From Tolumonas auensis DSM 9187 (GTDB taxonomy: Bacteria; Pseudomonadota; Gammaproteobacteria; Enterobacterales; Aeromonadaceae): a stretch of DNA of 64,000 nt. The notes under the pieces are model-generated. The model searched no databases. It was not told the DNA's origin and saw only the letters and a list, made by a program, of their open reading frames with translations. The stretch is taken from the NCBI RefSeq assembly GCF_000023065.1, contig NC_012691.1:2524501-2588500 (forward strand), given 5' to 3'. Below, one piece after another: positions 33,758 to 42,404 of this stretch (position 1 is the stretch's first letter; each line of letters opens with the position of its first letter). Made by a program: the position numbers and the translations under genes.

Positions 33758-34734
33758 TGATCTTACGTGCCCCCCATGCCCATGAAGGCATCTCAATCAA
33801 GAAAGTGATGTTCAAAGTGAACATTGCACTGTTGCCGGCGGTGTTACTGGGAATACTGCAATTTGGTATGCCCGCGCTGTTTCTGGTGGTTACGACTATC
33901 CTCAGTGCACTCGCATGTGAGGTGATTTCACTGAAATTAAATCCGCGGGCTCAGGGTAAAATCAATGATGGTGCTGCCATTCTTACGGCCCTGATTCTGG
34001 CGATGAGTCTGCCACCGCATGCGCCGCTCTGGCTGGGTGCGCTCGGCTCTGCGTTTGCTATTTTCTTCGGCAAACAGGTGTATGGCGGTTTAGGCCAGAA
34101 CCTGTTTAACCCGGCGATGCTGGCCCGTGTCGTATTGCTGATTTCATTTCCGGTTGAAATGACCAAATGGATCACGCCCAGTGCATTCTATGACGGCATC
34201 TGGTACAAGATGGGCGTCGATGGTGTCTCCGGCGCGACCACGCTGGGTCTGAGCAAGGAAGGCGCAGAAACCGGCTTTCACTGGCTGTCACATGTGTTGG
34301 GTACCAGCACCGGCAGTCTGGGTGAAACCTCGGCCATGCTGATGCTGCTGGGTGGTGTCTGGCTGATCCATCAACAAGTATTCACCTGGCATGTTCCGCT
34401 GGCGACGCTTGCCGGTTGTCTGCTACCCGGCACCGCAATGTGGCTGTCCGATCCGGCTGCGATCCCCGAACCACTGGCGCAACTGACCAGTGGCGGGCTG
34501 CTGATGTGTGCCTTCTTCATTGCCACCGATCCGGTGACCACCCCGACCAGTAACCGCGGCAAGCTGATTTTTGGTGCCGGCACCGGCTTCCTGATCTTCG
34601 TCATCCGCGCTTTCGGTAATTTTCCGGAAGGTGTGGCCTTCTCCATCCTGATCATGAATGCCGTAACCCCATTGATTGACCAGTACACCCGTCCGCGGAT
34701 GTATGGCTACGGCCTGAAAACGGAGGAAAAATAA
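33754..34734 (+). CDS. rnfD: Electron transport complex subunit RnfD
   Basis: RnfD is a membrane subunit with a covalently bound FMN. The 326-residue protein has about nine to ten membrane segments. VSGATTLGL contains the SGAT motif whose threonine is flavinylated in the NqrB/RnfD family. FFIATDPVTTPTSNRGK and the NAVTPLIDQYTRPR region are conserved. The start is the first of two adjacent ATG codons; its stop shares a base with rnfG. Confidence 0.95.
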   Translation: MMILRAPHAHEGISIKKVMFKVNIALLPAVLLGILQFGMPALFLVVTTILSALACEVISLKLNPRAQGKINDGAAILTALILAMSLPPHAPLWLGALGSAFAIFFGKQVYGGLGQNLFNPAMLARVVLLISFPVEMTKWITPSAFYDGIWYKMGVDGVSGATTLGLSKEGAETGFHWLSHVLGTSTGSLGETSAMLMLLGGVWLIHQQVFTWHVPLATLAGCLLPGTAMWLSDPAAIPEPLAQLTSGGLLMCAFFIATDPVTTPTSNRGKLIFGAGTGFLIFVIRAFGNFPEGVAFSILIMNAVTPLIDQYTRPRMYGYGLKTEEK

Positions 34735-35360
34735 TGAATCAATCCGTCGCTTTACCTGTCAGAGAACAGCCTTACTATCAGGCATTTCTGCTCAGCCTGT
34801 TTGCTCTGTTTGTCTGTGGTGCGGTCGCTGCATTTTCAGCAATGACCAAAGAATCCATCCTTGCCAGAAGCATTGAAGATACTCAGCGCCAGCTGGTACA
34901 GGTGTTGCCACAAAGCTTGTACGACAACATGCCCAGTCAGGAAGAGATCACCCTGACACTGGGTGGCAAACCGGTACATTTCTTCCGTGCCCGTAAAGGT
35001 GGTGCCGGTTCCGGTGTCGCTCTGTTCGCCGAAACCAGTGGTTATTCCGGCGTGATCCGCATTTTACTGGGTATTGATGCCAACGGTTCACTGACCGGTG
35101 TCCGGGTATTAAGTCATACCGAAACACCCGGCCTCGGTGATGCGATCGACCTGAACAAAAGCCAGTGGGTTTTAAGTTTTAACGGTAAATCGCTGCAGCA
35201 GCCAGACGAGAAAGGCTGGCATGTGAAAAAGGATGGCGGCCAGTTCGATTCATTTACTGGCGCCACCATTACCCCACGAGCTGTGGTGAAAGGCGTACAT
35301 GAAGCGTTGCAGTTATTCCAACGCCACCAGAACGAATTTCTGGATCGGAAAGGGAGTTGA
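34734..35360 (+). CDS. rnfG: Electron transport complex subunit RnfG
   Basis: RnfG is a flavoprotein anchored by one N-terminal membrane helix (about residues 17-37) with its FMN domain on the periplasmic side. The 208-residue sequence has SFTGATITPRAVV, in which the threonine of TGAT receives FMN from ApbE. LSHTETPGLGD is the other conserved segment. No apbE gene is in the window. Confidence 0.94.
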   Translation: MNQSVALPVREQPYYQAFLLSLFALFVCGAVAAFSAMTKESILARSIEDTQRQLVQVLPQSLYDNMPSQEEITLTLGGKPVHFFRARKGGAGSGVALFAETSGYSGVIRILLGIDANGSLTGVRVLSHTETPGLGDAIDLNKSQWVLSFNGKSLQQPDEKGWHVKKDGGQFDSFTGATITPRAVVKGVHEALQLFQRHQNEFLDRKGS

Positions 35361-35362
35361 TC

Positions 35363-36049
35363 ATGAGCACTAAAAACGTATTTACTAATGGCTTATGGAA
35401 AGAAAACGTCATCTTTACGCAGTTGCTGGCACTCTGCCCACTGATGGCGGTAACCACTACCGCCACTAATGGTCTGGGTATGGGCGCTGTAACTACGCTG
35501 GTTTTAGTCGCATCAAACCTGCTGGTGTCGTTGATTCGTTCTATCGTGCCTAACCAGATCCGCATACCCATCTTTACCCTGCTGATTGCGGCACTGGTGA
35601 CACTGGTTGATCTGGGTATGAATGCCTGGATGCACGATTTGCATAAAGTGCTGGGCTTGTTCATTGCCTTGATCGTGGTGAACTGCGCCATTCTCGGTCG
35701 TGCCGAAGCCTATGCCATGAAAAATCCGCCGGTTCTGGCCATGTTAGATGGTTTAGGTATGGGGCTCGGGTTCACCCTCTCCATGACCATCATGGGTGGT
35801 TGCCGGGAAATTCTCGGTAGCGGCACTCTTTTTTCCGGTGCCTCACTGCTGTTAGGCCCGCATTTCAAATTTATGGAATTACATGTCCTGCCGGGCTACC
35901 ACGGCTTTCTGCTGATGCTGTTACCGCCAGGCGGTTTCATCATGATGGGCTTATTGCTTTGTGCCATCCGGATAAGCAAACGTCTGTTAGCCGGGAAAAA
36001 TGCACCCGCTACCACTACACCTGCGACTGAGGGAGGTTGCCACGTATGA
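35363..36049 (+). CDS. rnfE: Electron transport complex subunit RnfE
   Basis: RnfE is the membrane partner of RnfA. ATG 35363 follows AGGGAG with 6-base spacing and gives 228 residues (MSTKNVFTNGLWKENVIFTQ); the TTG six bases earlier is less likely. Six membrane segments are visible, and IVVNCAILGRAEA has the conserved cysteine. GGCREILGSGTLF is typical. It overlaps rnfH as ATGA. Confidence 0.94.
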   Translation: MSTKNVFTNGLWKENVIFTQLLALCPLMAVTTTATNGLGMGAVTTLVLVASNLLVSLIRSIVPNQIRIPIFTLLIAALVTLVDLGMNAWMHDLHKVLGLFIALIVVNCAILGRAEAYAMKNPPVLAMLDGLGMGLGFTLSMTIMGGCREILGSGTLFSGASLLLGPHFKFMELHVLPGYHGFLLMLLPPGGFIMMGLLLCAIRISKRLLAGKNAPATTTPATEGGCHV

Positions 36050-36306
36050 AAATCAGTGTCGCACATGCTCGCGGAGCAAAAGGAAACTGGTATCAGCTTG
36101 ATTTGCCTGAACCCGTCACCGCGCAGGAAGCATTACAGGCTTCACCCGTCTTTCAGCATTATCCAGATCTTGATCTGGATACACATCGCATCGGTATTTT
36201 TGGCAAATTCTGTGCGGCTGATACAGTATTAAAAGCAGGTGATCGGGTTGAAATATATCTGCCGGTACAGCGTCAGGCTGACGAAGATGAAGACGATGAT
36301 GCATAG
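36046..36306 (+). CDS. rnfH: RnfH family ubiquitin-fold protein
   Basis: An 86-residue protein of the RnfH/RatB family, with a beta-grasp fold and GIFGKFCAADTVLKAGDRVEIYLP as the conserved block. ATG 36046 overlaps the rnfE stop and lies 9 bases after GGGAGG; an upstream TTG is too close to that site. In Rhodobacter capsulatus rnfH closes the nif-linked rnf operon, and the same order here separates this operon from the E. coli rsx type, which lacks it. Its molecular role is not established. Confidence 0.88.
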   Translation: MKISVAHARGAKGNWYQLDLPEPVTAQEALQASPVFQHYPDLDLDTHRIGIFGKFCAADTVLKAGDRVEIYLPVQRQADEDEDDDA

Positions 36307-36453
36307 TTTTGTCGGTGATCATGCCGCCTCATGATATTTACTGCTATATAACGATGCTTTCAAAAAACACATTAAAGCTGGATGCTATTTAAAAGCATAA
36401 GCAGTAAACAAACTACGTATTTTCCGGTTGTAGAATACAAGGATGATCTTTCA

Positions 36454-37785
36454 ATGAAAAAAACTAACACAGGTAAAAATGTCGGTTCCTGGCTATTTTT
36501 GCTGACCGCACTTCTCTTTCCGGCTCTGGCGACTGCCGCCGATGGCGGTTCGATGCTAACCATTGCCGGGATAAGACTCGAATTCGTCCTTTTCGCAGCC
36601 ACATTACTCGGCGTTGCATTGTTCCACCATTACACCATGTGGGTTGCGCTGACAGGGCTGGCAGCTATCCTCGCCAGTAAATATTTGTTCCTAAATGACT
36701 TTTCTTTTATTCATCACATCATTGGTGGTAATGGCCACGAAGGTGAATGGCGGATCCTGCTCAACCTGCTCGGTCTTCTGTTTGGCTTCGCAATTCTGGC
36801 CAAACATTTTGAAGAGTCAGATCTGCCAAAAATATTGCCAAAATATCTGCCGGATGACTGGAAAGGCGGATTTACGCTGCTGGTGATGATCTTCGTGATC
36901 AGCGCGTTTCTCGACAACATTGCCGCAGCCATGATTGGTGGCGCAATTGCTTTCGTGGTTTTCAATAAACGTGTGCATGTCGGTTATCTCGCGGCTATTG
37001 TCGCGGCCAGTAATGCCGGTGGATCCGGCTCGGTGGTTGGCGATACCACAACGACACTGATGTGGATCGACGGTGTGAACCCACTTGATGTAGTGCATGC
37101 TTATATCGCTGCAGCTACTGCACTGGTGTTGTTTGGTGTAATCGCCTCGCTGCAGCAGGACAAATACCAGCGTATCGTCAAGGACGCGCAGATTAATGCG
37201 ACCGTCGAATGGCCTAAATTAGGTATCGTCGCGCTGATTCTGGTGTGTGCGATCGTAACTAACTATGCGTTTGACTTCCCGGCACTGGGTGTCTGGGTCG
37301 CGATCCTGCTTGGTTCTTTCGTAGTTAAGACCCCTTGGGACGAGCTGAAAAATGCCGCCTCAGGCACCGTATTCCTGATGGGACTGGTCACCTGTGCATC
37401 CCTGATGCCTGTTGATGAACTGCCACCAGCATCCTGGGTAACTACTTTCTTCCTCGGTTTCGTATCTGCGGTCTTTGACAATATTCCACTCACCAAACTG
37501 TGTCTGGAACAAGGCGGTTACGATTGGGGTGTTCTGGCTTATGCCGTTGGTTTTGGTGGTTCCATGCTGTGGTTCGGCTCATCAGCCGGGGTTGCCCTCT
37601 CCAACATGTACCCGGAAGCCCGTTCTGCCGTGAACTGGGTGCGTCAGGGCTGGCATGTGGCGGTATCTTACGTTATTGGCTTCTTTGTCTTGCTGGCTCT
37701 GTCAGGCTGGAATCCTCATGCCCCCCATAAGACAATGCAGGAAAACGTAGTGCAGCAACAGGTTACTGTTTCGCCGAACGCGTAA
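36454..37785 (+). CDS. NhaD/ArsB-type ion transporter (probable Na+/H+ antiporter)
   Basis: A 443-residue membrane protein of the ion-transporter superfamily that contains NhaD, ArsB and CitT. It has roughly 11-12 hydrophobic segments. Residues 1-30 resemble a signal peptide ending in ATAADG. The duplicated motif is visible as SAFLDNIAAAMIGG in the first half and SAVFDNIPLTKL in the second, each with an Asp-Asn pair in a broken helix; NAGGSGSVVGDTTTTLMW and SSAGVALSNM are further conserved loops. NhaD is favoured over a citrate carrier because of the DN pairs, but the ion is not proven. ATG 36454 follows AAGGA. It sits 147 bases after rnfH and before nifF, suggesting a role in the ion balance of Rnf. 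Confidence 0.72.
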   Translation: MKKTNTGKNVGSWLFLLTALLFPALATAADGGSMLTIAGIRLEFVLFAATLLGVALFHHYTMWVALTGLAAILASKYLFLNDFSFIHHIIGGNGHEGEWRILLNLLGLLFGFAILAKHFEESDLPKILPKYLPDDWKGGFTLLVMIFVISAFLDNIAAAMIGGAIAFVVFNKRVHVGYLAAIVAASNAGGSGSVVGDTTTTLMWIDGVNPLDVVHAYIAAATALVLFGVIASLQQDKYQRIVKDAQINATVEWPKLGIVALILVCAIVTNYAFDFPALGVWVAILLGSFVVKTPWDELKNAASGTVFLMGLVTCASLMPVDELPPASWVTTFFLGFVSAVFDNIPLTKLCLEQGGYDWGVLAYAVGFGGSMLWFGSSAGVALSNMYPEARSAVNWVRQGWHVAVSYVIGFFVLLALSGWNPHAPHKTMQENVVQQQVTVSPNA

Positions 37786-37806
37786 AAAGGCGATACCCAC
37801 AATGAA

Positions 37807-37834
37807 GGCCACCCTCCCCGGTGGTCTTTTTTTT
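37807..37834 (+). terminator. Terminator after the NhaD-type gene
   Basis: GGCCACC (37807-37813) and GGTGGTC (37820-37826) pair, with one G-T pair, and are followed by eight T. Confidence 0.9.
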
Positions 37835-37851
37835 GCGCTTTTGTCGCAGAT

Positions 37852-37867
37852 TGTGAGGTTTATCACA
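37852..37867. promoter_or_regulatory. NifA-type UAS that is also a perfect CRP site
   Basis: TGTGAGGTTTATCACA fits TGT-N10-ACA (NifA) and also TGTGA-N6-TCACA (CRP). It lies 65 bases before the -24 element of the nifF promoter. Which protein binds cannot be decided from sequence. Confidence 0.65.
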
Positions 37868-37931
37868 AGCCAAACCAAGCCAATAAATAAATAAATCCTT
37901 TATTTTCATGCTGTTAAAATAAATAAAGCGG

Positions 37932-37947
37932 CGGCACTGTTCCTGCA
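37932..37947 (+). promoter_or_regulatory. Sigma-54 promoter of nifF
   Basis: CGGCACTGTTCCTGCA has GG (37933-37934) and GC (37945-37946) separated by 10 bases, close to TGGCAC-N5-TTGCA. A start near 37957 leaves a 27-base leader with AAGGAGAC. Confidence 0.8.
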
Positions 37948-37983
37948 TCATTAAGAAAAACACCGTATTCAAGGAGACACACC

Positions 37984-38520
37984 ATGGCTAAAGTCGGCAT
38001 TTTCTTCGGCAGTGACACAGGTAAAACCCGCAAGGTAGCAAAACTGATTCAGGACGCGTTCGCCAGTGATGATGTGGCGGCACCGGTGAATATCAACAAA
38101 GCCAGTATTGATGATCTGCTGGCCTATGATTACCTGATTCTGGGCACACCAACACTGGGCGATGGCGCGTTGCCTGGCCTGGATTGTGACTGTCAGGCAG
38201 AAAGCTGGGCAGAATTTGTTCCGGAACTTGAGTCGGCTGATCTGGCTGGCAAGAAAGTGGCGCTGTTTGGTTTAGGCGATCAAACCAGCTACGGTAATGC
38301 TTTCGTTGATGCGCTGGGCGAACTGTATGACGTCGTTTCTGAAGCAGGCGCGTCTGTGGTGGGTTTCTGGCCAAACGAAGGTTATGAATTTAACAGCTCT
38401 AATGCACTGGATGGCGATGATTTTGTCGGTCTGGTCATTGATCAGGACAACCAGTCCAGTCTGACACCTGAACGTGTTAAGACCTGGGTGGCATCCCTGA
38501 AATCTGAATTTGCACTCTGA
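37984..38520 (+). CDS. nifF: Nitrogenase flavodoxin NifF
   Basis: NifF is the flavodoxin that donates electrons to the nitrogenase Fe protein. The 178-residue protein is a long-chain flavodoxin with the FMN phosphate loop GSDTGKTRK (residues 9-17), the GTPTLGDG loop and GLGDQTSYGNAF, followed by FWPNEGYEF and VIDQDNQSSLT. These match Klebsiella NifF along the whole chain. The sigma-54 promoter and UAS upstream and the rnf operon to the left support the nif role. AAGGAGACAC precedes ATG. Confidence 0.94.
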   Translation: MAKVGIFFGSDTGKTRKVAKLIQDAFASDDVAAPVNINKASIDDLLAYDYLILGTPTLGDGALPGLDCDCQAESWAEFVPELESADLAGKKVALFGLGDQTSYGNAFVDALGELYDVVSEAGASVVGFWPNEGYEFNSSNALDGDDFVGLVIDQDNQSSLTPERVKTWVASLKSEFAL

Positions 38521-38548
38521 TACTACTGTTCACTACTCGTCACGTTTT

Positions 38549-38583
38549 GAGCCGCAGATTCCTGCACCTGCGGCTCTTTTTTT
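38549..38583 (+). terminator. Terminator of nifF
   Basis: GAGCCGCAG (38549-38557) and CTGCGGCTC (38568-38576) form a 9-bp stem followed by seven T. Confidence 0.92.
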
Positions 38584-38686
38584 CCCGCTGATCCATCTGC
38601 GCCTTTCAGTTCCCCGTGATTTTTTGCGCTCATTCACAGTTTGACGCATAATCTCCTTCCTTTCTGACTCCATGGGTTCCTTCCCG

Positions 38687-39922
38687 ATGGCACATTTGAA
38701 ACAACATATCGGACTGTGGCAAGGCACTGGCTTGCTGGTTTCGACCTTGCTGGGTTCCGGCGTTTTCATCGTTCCGGCCATGACCGCCAGTCTGGCGGGT
38801 AGCTGGTCATTACTGGCCTGGGTGCTGATGGGGATATTGATCCTGCCCATCGTCTTTACCTTTGCTTCCTTAGGCAAACGTTACCCTGATGCCGGTGGCA
38901 CCGCTTTTTTTGTCGAACAAGCCTTTGGTGAACGCGCCGCCGATGCGATCAGCTGGCTGTTTCTGTCGGTGATTATGATTGGCCCGCCGGTGGTGATCGT
39001 CACCGCGACCGGTTATCTGTGCCAAACGTTTGGCCTGCCGGAAAGCCAGCATGGAGTCTGGCAATTTCTGCTGTTAGGCAGCATGCTGGGGCTGAATTTA
39101 CTGAACATGAAAACCGCCGCGTGGATCCAGAGTTTTATCAGCTTTGGCATCTGCAGCACCTTGCTGTTAGCGGTGGGATTATACCTTTACGGGCATCCGG
39201 TCAGCTTACCCGCCACGGATTTCTCAATGACGAATCTGGCGCAGGCAACCGGGCTGATTTTCTGGTGTTTCGTCGGCATCGAAGCCATTGCGCATCTAAG
39301 CGGTGAATTTCACCATCCGGCACGTGATTTTCCGCGGGTCGTGATGCTCGGCATGGTGATCGCACTAGTGTTATATCTGTGCCTGAGCACCGTGCTGCTC
39401 TCCTCGGGTTTTTATGGCAATGAAGCACAAAACCTGACCTCGATTATTCAGCTGATGAGTTCACTGACCGGACAAACCGGGCATCTGTTGATCGGCTTAT
39501 TTGGTCTGATGACCTGCTTTATCGCGGTGAATCTGTATATCACCAGTTTCTCGCGTCTGTTCTACAGCATGGCGGAGCGCGGGCAGATCCATGCCTGGGC
39601 GGGAAAACTCAACCGTTACGGCGCACCGACCAATGGTCTGCTGATCACTTGTGGGTTAATTGCCATCACACTGCTGTTACGCATGAACGTGCATTTACCA
39701 CTCGATGGCCTGATCGGTTATGCCAATGGTGTGTTTGTGCTGATCTATCTTTCTGCGGCGTTGTCCGGGCTGAAACTGCTGCAAGGAAAAGAACGTAAAC
39801 AAGCGATCATGGCCACTGCGGTTTGTGTGCTGGTGGCAGCATCATTGGCGCTACATACTCTGTATGCGGCAGCGGTGTTGGGTGCTTGTTTGTTACATAA
39901 ACGGCATCCGCGCAGCATATGA
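38687..39922 (+). CDS. APC-family amino-acid transporter, YjeH-like exporter
   Basis: A 411-residue membrane protein of the amino acid-polyamine-organocation superfamily with about 12 membrane helices. It aligns with E. coli YjeH, an exporter of methionine and branched-chain amino acids: MAHLKQHIGLWQGTGLLVSTLLGSGVF at the N terminus, and FWCFVGIEAIAHLSGEFHHPARDFPR in the middle. ATG 38687 aligns with the YjeH start; an ATG five codons earlier is also possible, and neither has a clear ribosome-binding site. It overlaps the following phosphoesterase by 4 bases. Substrate unproven; its place among nif genes may be chance. Confidence 0.82.
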   Translation: MAHLKQHIGLWQGTGLLVSTLLGSGVFIVPAMTASLAGSWSLLAWVLMGILILPIVFTFASLGKRYPDAGGTAFFVEQAFGERAADAISWLFLSVIMIGPPVVIVTATGYLCQTFGLPESQHGVWQFLLLGSMLGLNLLNMKTAAWIQSFISFGICSTLLLAVGLYLYGHPVSLPATDFSMTNLAQATGLIFWCFVGIEAIAHLSGEFHHPARDFPRVVMLGMVIALVLYLCLSTVLLSSGFYGNEAQNLTSIIQLMSSLTGQTGHLLIGLFGLMTCFIAVNLYITSFSRLFYSMAERGQIHAWAGKLNRYGAPTNGLLITCGLIAITLLLRMNVHLPLDGLIGYANGVFVLIYLSAALSGLKLLQGKERKQAIMATAVCVLVAASLALHTLYAAAVLGACLLHKRHPRSI

Positions 39923-41094
39923 CTATCAGTACCACTCTCTGGTTTGTATACCGCGGGATGATTTATTGCGGCATTGCAGGTCTGCTGCTGACCGCGATCC
40001 CGCATATGCGGCTGCACAAACGCGCATTACAGTGCTACTGGCTGACTAACCTGCTGATAATGGGAGTCTGGTATGTGTCGCAATTTTCCACACAGAACTG
40101 GCTGGTTACCTCTGCCCCGCTACGCTGGATCATTGCGCTGTGGCTGAATGCCAATATGGCCTATGTCGCCACCGGGATGGGCTTTCTGGTGATTTCCATG
40201 CTGCTGCGGCTGTTTCGCCGTAAACTGCGCAGCTTGTTCTGGCGTAAGCCCAATGCGTGGCTAATACCGTTTGTCAGCATTTTGTCGGTGTCCGGCGTTT
40301 ATGAGGCCATGTCGCCGCCGCAGTTGCGTCATTTTGATGTCTATCTTGAGCAACTGCCTCCCGCGCTGGAAGGAATGAAAATTGCCCAGATCACCGACAG
40401 TCATGTGGGCGATTTTGTCAGTAGTGCGGAACTGGCATCGGCAGTGAGCAGACTGAATGCTGAGAAACCGGATCTGCTGGTGGTGACCGGCGATCTGCTG
40501 GATGATGAACGTCAGCTGGCCAGTGCTTTTGCGGCGCTGGCCAGTGCGAATGCCCCGCTCGGGGTGGTGGCTGTGCTGGGGAATCATGAGAAATATCAGG
40601 GATTACCGGCAATCCTGCAGCAATATAAAAACGCGGAAACCAGTGGCCAGATCCGGCTACTGGTGGATGAGAAAATGAATCTGAGCTATCGCGGTACGGA
40701 ATTTCAGATTGTTGGTGTGGATTATCCGATTTTACCCGATTCCCGCCGCAAACTGGCTGAAACCGCCAAACTGGAATATCTGCAGAGTTCCGCGAAAAAA
40801 GCGTTCTCTGATGTGACGCGGGAGCAGTGGATCCTGAGCCTGACACACCATCCGGATTTTTTTGATCTAGCAGCCGCCAATCAGACCAGCCTCAGTCTGG
40901 CCGGTCACACTCATGGCGGACAGGCGTTACCACTGGGCTATACCGTCGGCAGACTCTGGTCGGACTATCTCAAGGGCTGGTTTCAGCGACAACAAAGCCA
41001 GATGTATGTCTCTGTTGGTATGGGGCATATCTGGCCTTACCGGCTGGGCGTACCGACCGAGATTGTCACCTTCACGCTGCACACGAAAAAATAG
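39919..41094 (+). CDS. Membrane-anchored metallophosphoesterase (YkuE/YaeI type)
   Basis: The 391-residue protein has three to four N-terminal membrane helices (within about residues 1-130), then a calcineurin-like phosphoesterase domain. The metal-binding motifs appear in order: ITDSHVGD (D-x-H), VTGDLLDD (GD), LGNHEKY (GNHE), LTHHPDFFD and LAGHTHGGQ (GHTH). Related proteins hydrolyse phospholipid head groups such as UDP-diacylglucosamine or other phosphodiesters, but the substrate here is unknown. ATGA overlap with the transporter gene makes an operon. It converges on nifM. Confidence 0.85.
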   Translation: MTISTTLWFVYRGMIYCGIAGLLLTAIPHMRLHKRALQCYWLTNLLIMGVWYVSQFSTQNWLVTSAPLRWIIALWLNANMAYVATGMGFLVISMLLRLFRRKLRSLFWRKPNAWLIPFVSILSVSGVYEAMSPPQLRHFDVYLEQLPPALEGMKIAQITDSHVGDFVSSAELASAVSRLNAEKPDLLVVTGDLLDDERQLASAFAALASANAPLGVVAVLGNHEKYQGLPAILQQYKNAETSGQIRLLVDEKMNLSYRGTEFQIVGVDYPILPDSRRKLAETAKLEYLQSSAKKAFSDVTREQWILSLTHHPDFFDLAAANQTSLSLAGHTHGGQALPLGYTVGRLWSDYLKGWFQRQQSQMYVSVGMGHIWPYRLGVPTEIVTFTLHTKK

Positions 41095-41095
41095 G

Positions 41096-41120
41096 AACAG
41101 GAGGCATCATGCCTCCTGTT
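41096..41120. terminator. Hairpin between the phosphoesterase gene and nifM
   Basis: AACAGGAGGC (41096-41105) and GCCTCCTGTT (41111-41120) form a perfect 10-bp stem with loop ATCAT. The right arm encodes the last residues of NifM. On the minus strand a T run follows 4 bases later, so it probably ends nifVWZM. Confidence 0.7.
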
Positions 41121-41946
41121 GCATTAACCAGGTCAGCCACTGTTTCTGCAGCTTTTTCTTCGCATGATCCAGCTGCGCCGCAATAATTTTCGGCACTGCC
41201 TCATCCAGCGGCATCGGTACTGCCGGATGGATTTTTTCACACCACAGCAGATGGAACCCCATTGGACTGCGCAGGATATTGCTGAAGCCCCGTTCCGGCA
41301 GCTGGAATAACGCCGCATCCAGCTCTGGGTAAAGTAGCCCGGCTTTCACCAGACCAATTTTACCTTCATTGACAGCGGTCGGACATTCCGAATAACGCAT
41401 CGCCAGCGCGGCAAATTTTCCCGGTGACTGAATCAGCTGGCCGCGGATATCCAGTAACCGCGCATACGAGGTCTCTTCGTAGTTATCCGGATTTGCATCA
41501 TCAATGGTGATCAGGATATGCCGCGCCATCCGGCGTTCCGGTTGCAAAAACTGTCGCGGATGATCCAGATACCAGGCCTTCGCCGCTTCCTGTGTCAGTG
41601 GTTTGATATTTTCCACCACCTTATCCATCACCTGCGAGACCAGCAACTCACGCCGCAATGCCTCTTTCAGACTCGGCAAATCAAGCTTTACCGCGGCCAT
41701 GGAGACTTTCCAGACCTCTTCATCGGCATAGGCTTTTTTTACCTCATCCAGAGCAGCATTGAGATCAGCCGCCTGCACCGAGATACCCGCCTGTGCGGCA
41801 TAATCCAGGATCCGGGCTTCCATCGCCAGCTGATGCTCCAGCATTTTTTCCAGCTGGATTTGTTCATCCGCAGACAAATCAGCCGGCGTCTTGCCGAAAT
41901 GCTGGGATGCCAGTTTTAAACGTGGATATGCCTGCCAGTTCAGCAT
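41107..41946 (-). CDS. nifM: Nitrogenase Fe-protein maturation factor NifM (PpiC type)
   Basis: NifM is a peptidyl-prolyl isomerase-like protein needed for a stable, active NifH. The 279-residue product has an N-terminal helical SurA-like part (FGKTPADLSADEQIQLEKML) and a C-terminal parvulin domain from about residue 138 (RRMARHILITIDD, AMRYSECPT, LPERGFSNILRSPMGFHLLWCE). GGAGG precedes ATG, which overlaps the nifZ stop by 7 bases. Position at the end of nifV-W-Z-M is the Klebsiella order. No signal peptide, so it is cytoplasmic. Confidence 0.93.
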   Translation of the reverse strand: MLNWQAYPRLKLASQHFGKTPADLSADEQIQLEKMLEHQLAMEARILDYAAQAGISVQAADLNAALDEVKKAYADEEVWKVSMAAVKLDLPSLKEALRRELLVSQVMDKVVENIKPLTQEAAKAWYLDHPRQFLQPERRMARHILITIDDANPDNYEETSYARLLDIRGQLIQSPGKFAALAMRYSECPTAVNEGKIGLVKAGLLYPELDAALFQLPERGFSNILRSPMGFHLLWCEKIHPAVPMPLDEAVPKIIAAQLDHAKKKLQKQWLTWLMQQEA

Positions 41947-42404
41947 GCCACCTCCTCAGTCTGTTCAGTTTCCGGAGGCCAGCAGATAGCTGAAATCGGC
42001 ACCAGTAACATCCGGTCGCGGAACAGTACTTCATACAATACAGGATCCAGATCACGGCGCACCGACATCACCTGCCCTTCGGCACCGGCCTCGGCAATGA
42101 TTTCACCTTTGATCGCCAGATGATTGACCGCACGGATCCAGTCGCCGAATTCAAACTCGCTTTCCACCCAGGGTTCATCCGCTGAGATCAACTCCTGACT
42201 ACGACAACCGACGATCAGATCCTCTTCAATGAAATGGATCTGATAGATCAACTGATCCTGCAGGAAGACACCGACGTCACGCACATAGCCGGTGCTGCCC
42301 TTACGGACAATCAGGTCGCCGCGTTGTTTTCCCGGGAACGTGCCATCATCACGGATGGTACGTACAACCCTTACCACTTCACCATAGTCATATTCAGGCT
42401 TCAC
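41940..42404 (-). CDS. nifZ: Nitrogen fixation protein NifZ
   Basis: NifZ helps form the second P-cluster of the MoFe protein. The 154-residue product has the family core YGEVVRVVRTIRDDGTFPG, RKGSTGYVRDVGVFLQDQLIYQIHF and VGCRSQELI. The start is taken as GTG 42404, 7 bases after AGGAGG and overlapping the nifW stop as GTGA; a TTG two codons earlier sits too close to that ribosome-binding site. A repeated FGDWIRAV segment in the C-terminal half is extra to the short family members. Confidence 0.92.
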   Translation of the reverse strand: MKPEYDYGEVVRVVRTIRDDGTFPGKQRGDLIVRKGSTGYVRDVGVFLQDQLIYQIHFIEEDLIVGCRSQELISADEPWVESEFEFGDWIRAVNHLAIKGEIIAEAGAEGQVMSVRRDLDPVLYEVLFRDRMLLVPISAICWPPETEQTEEVAC

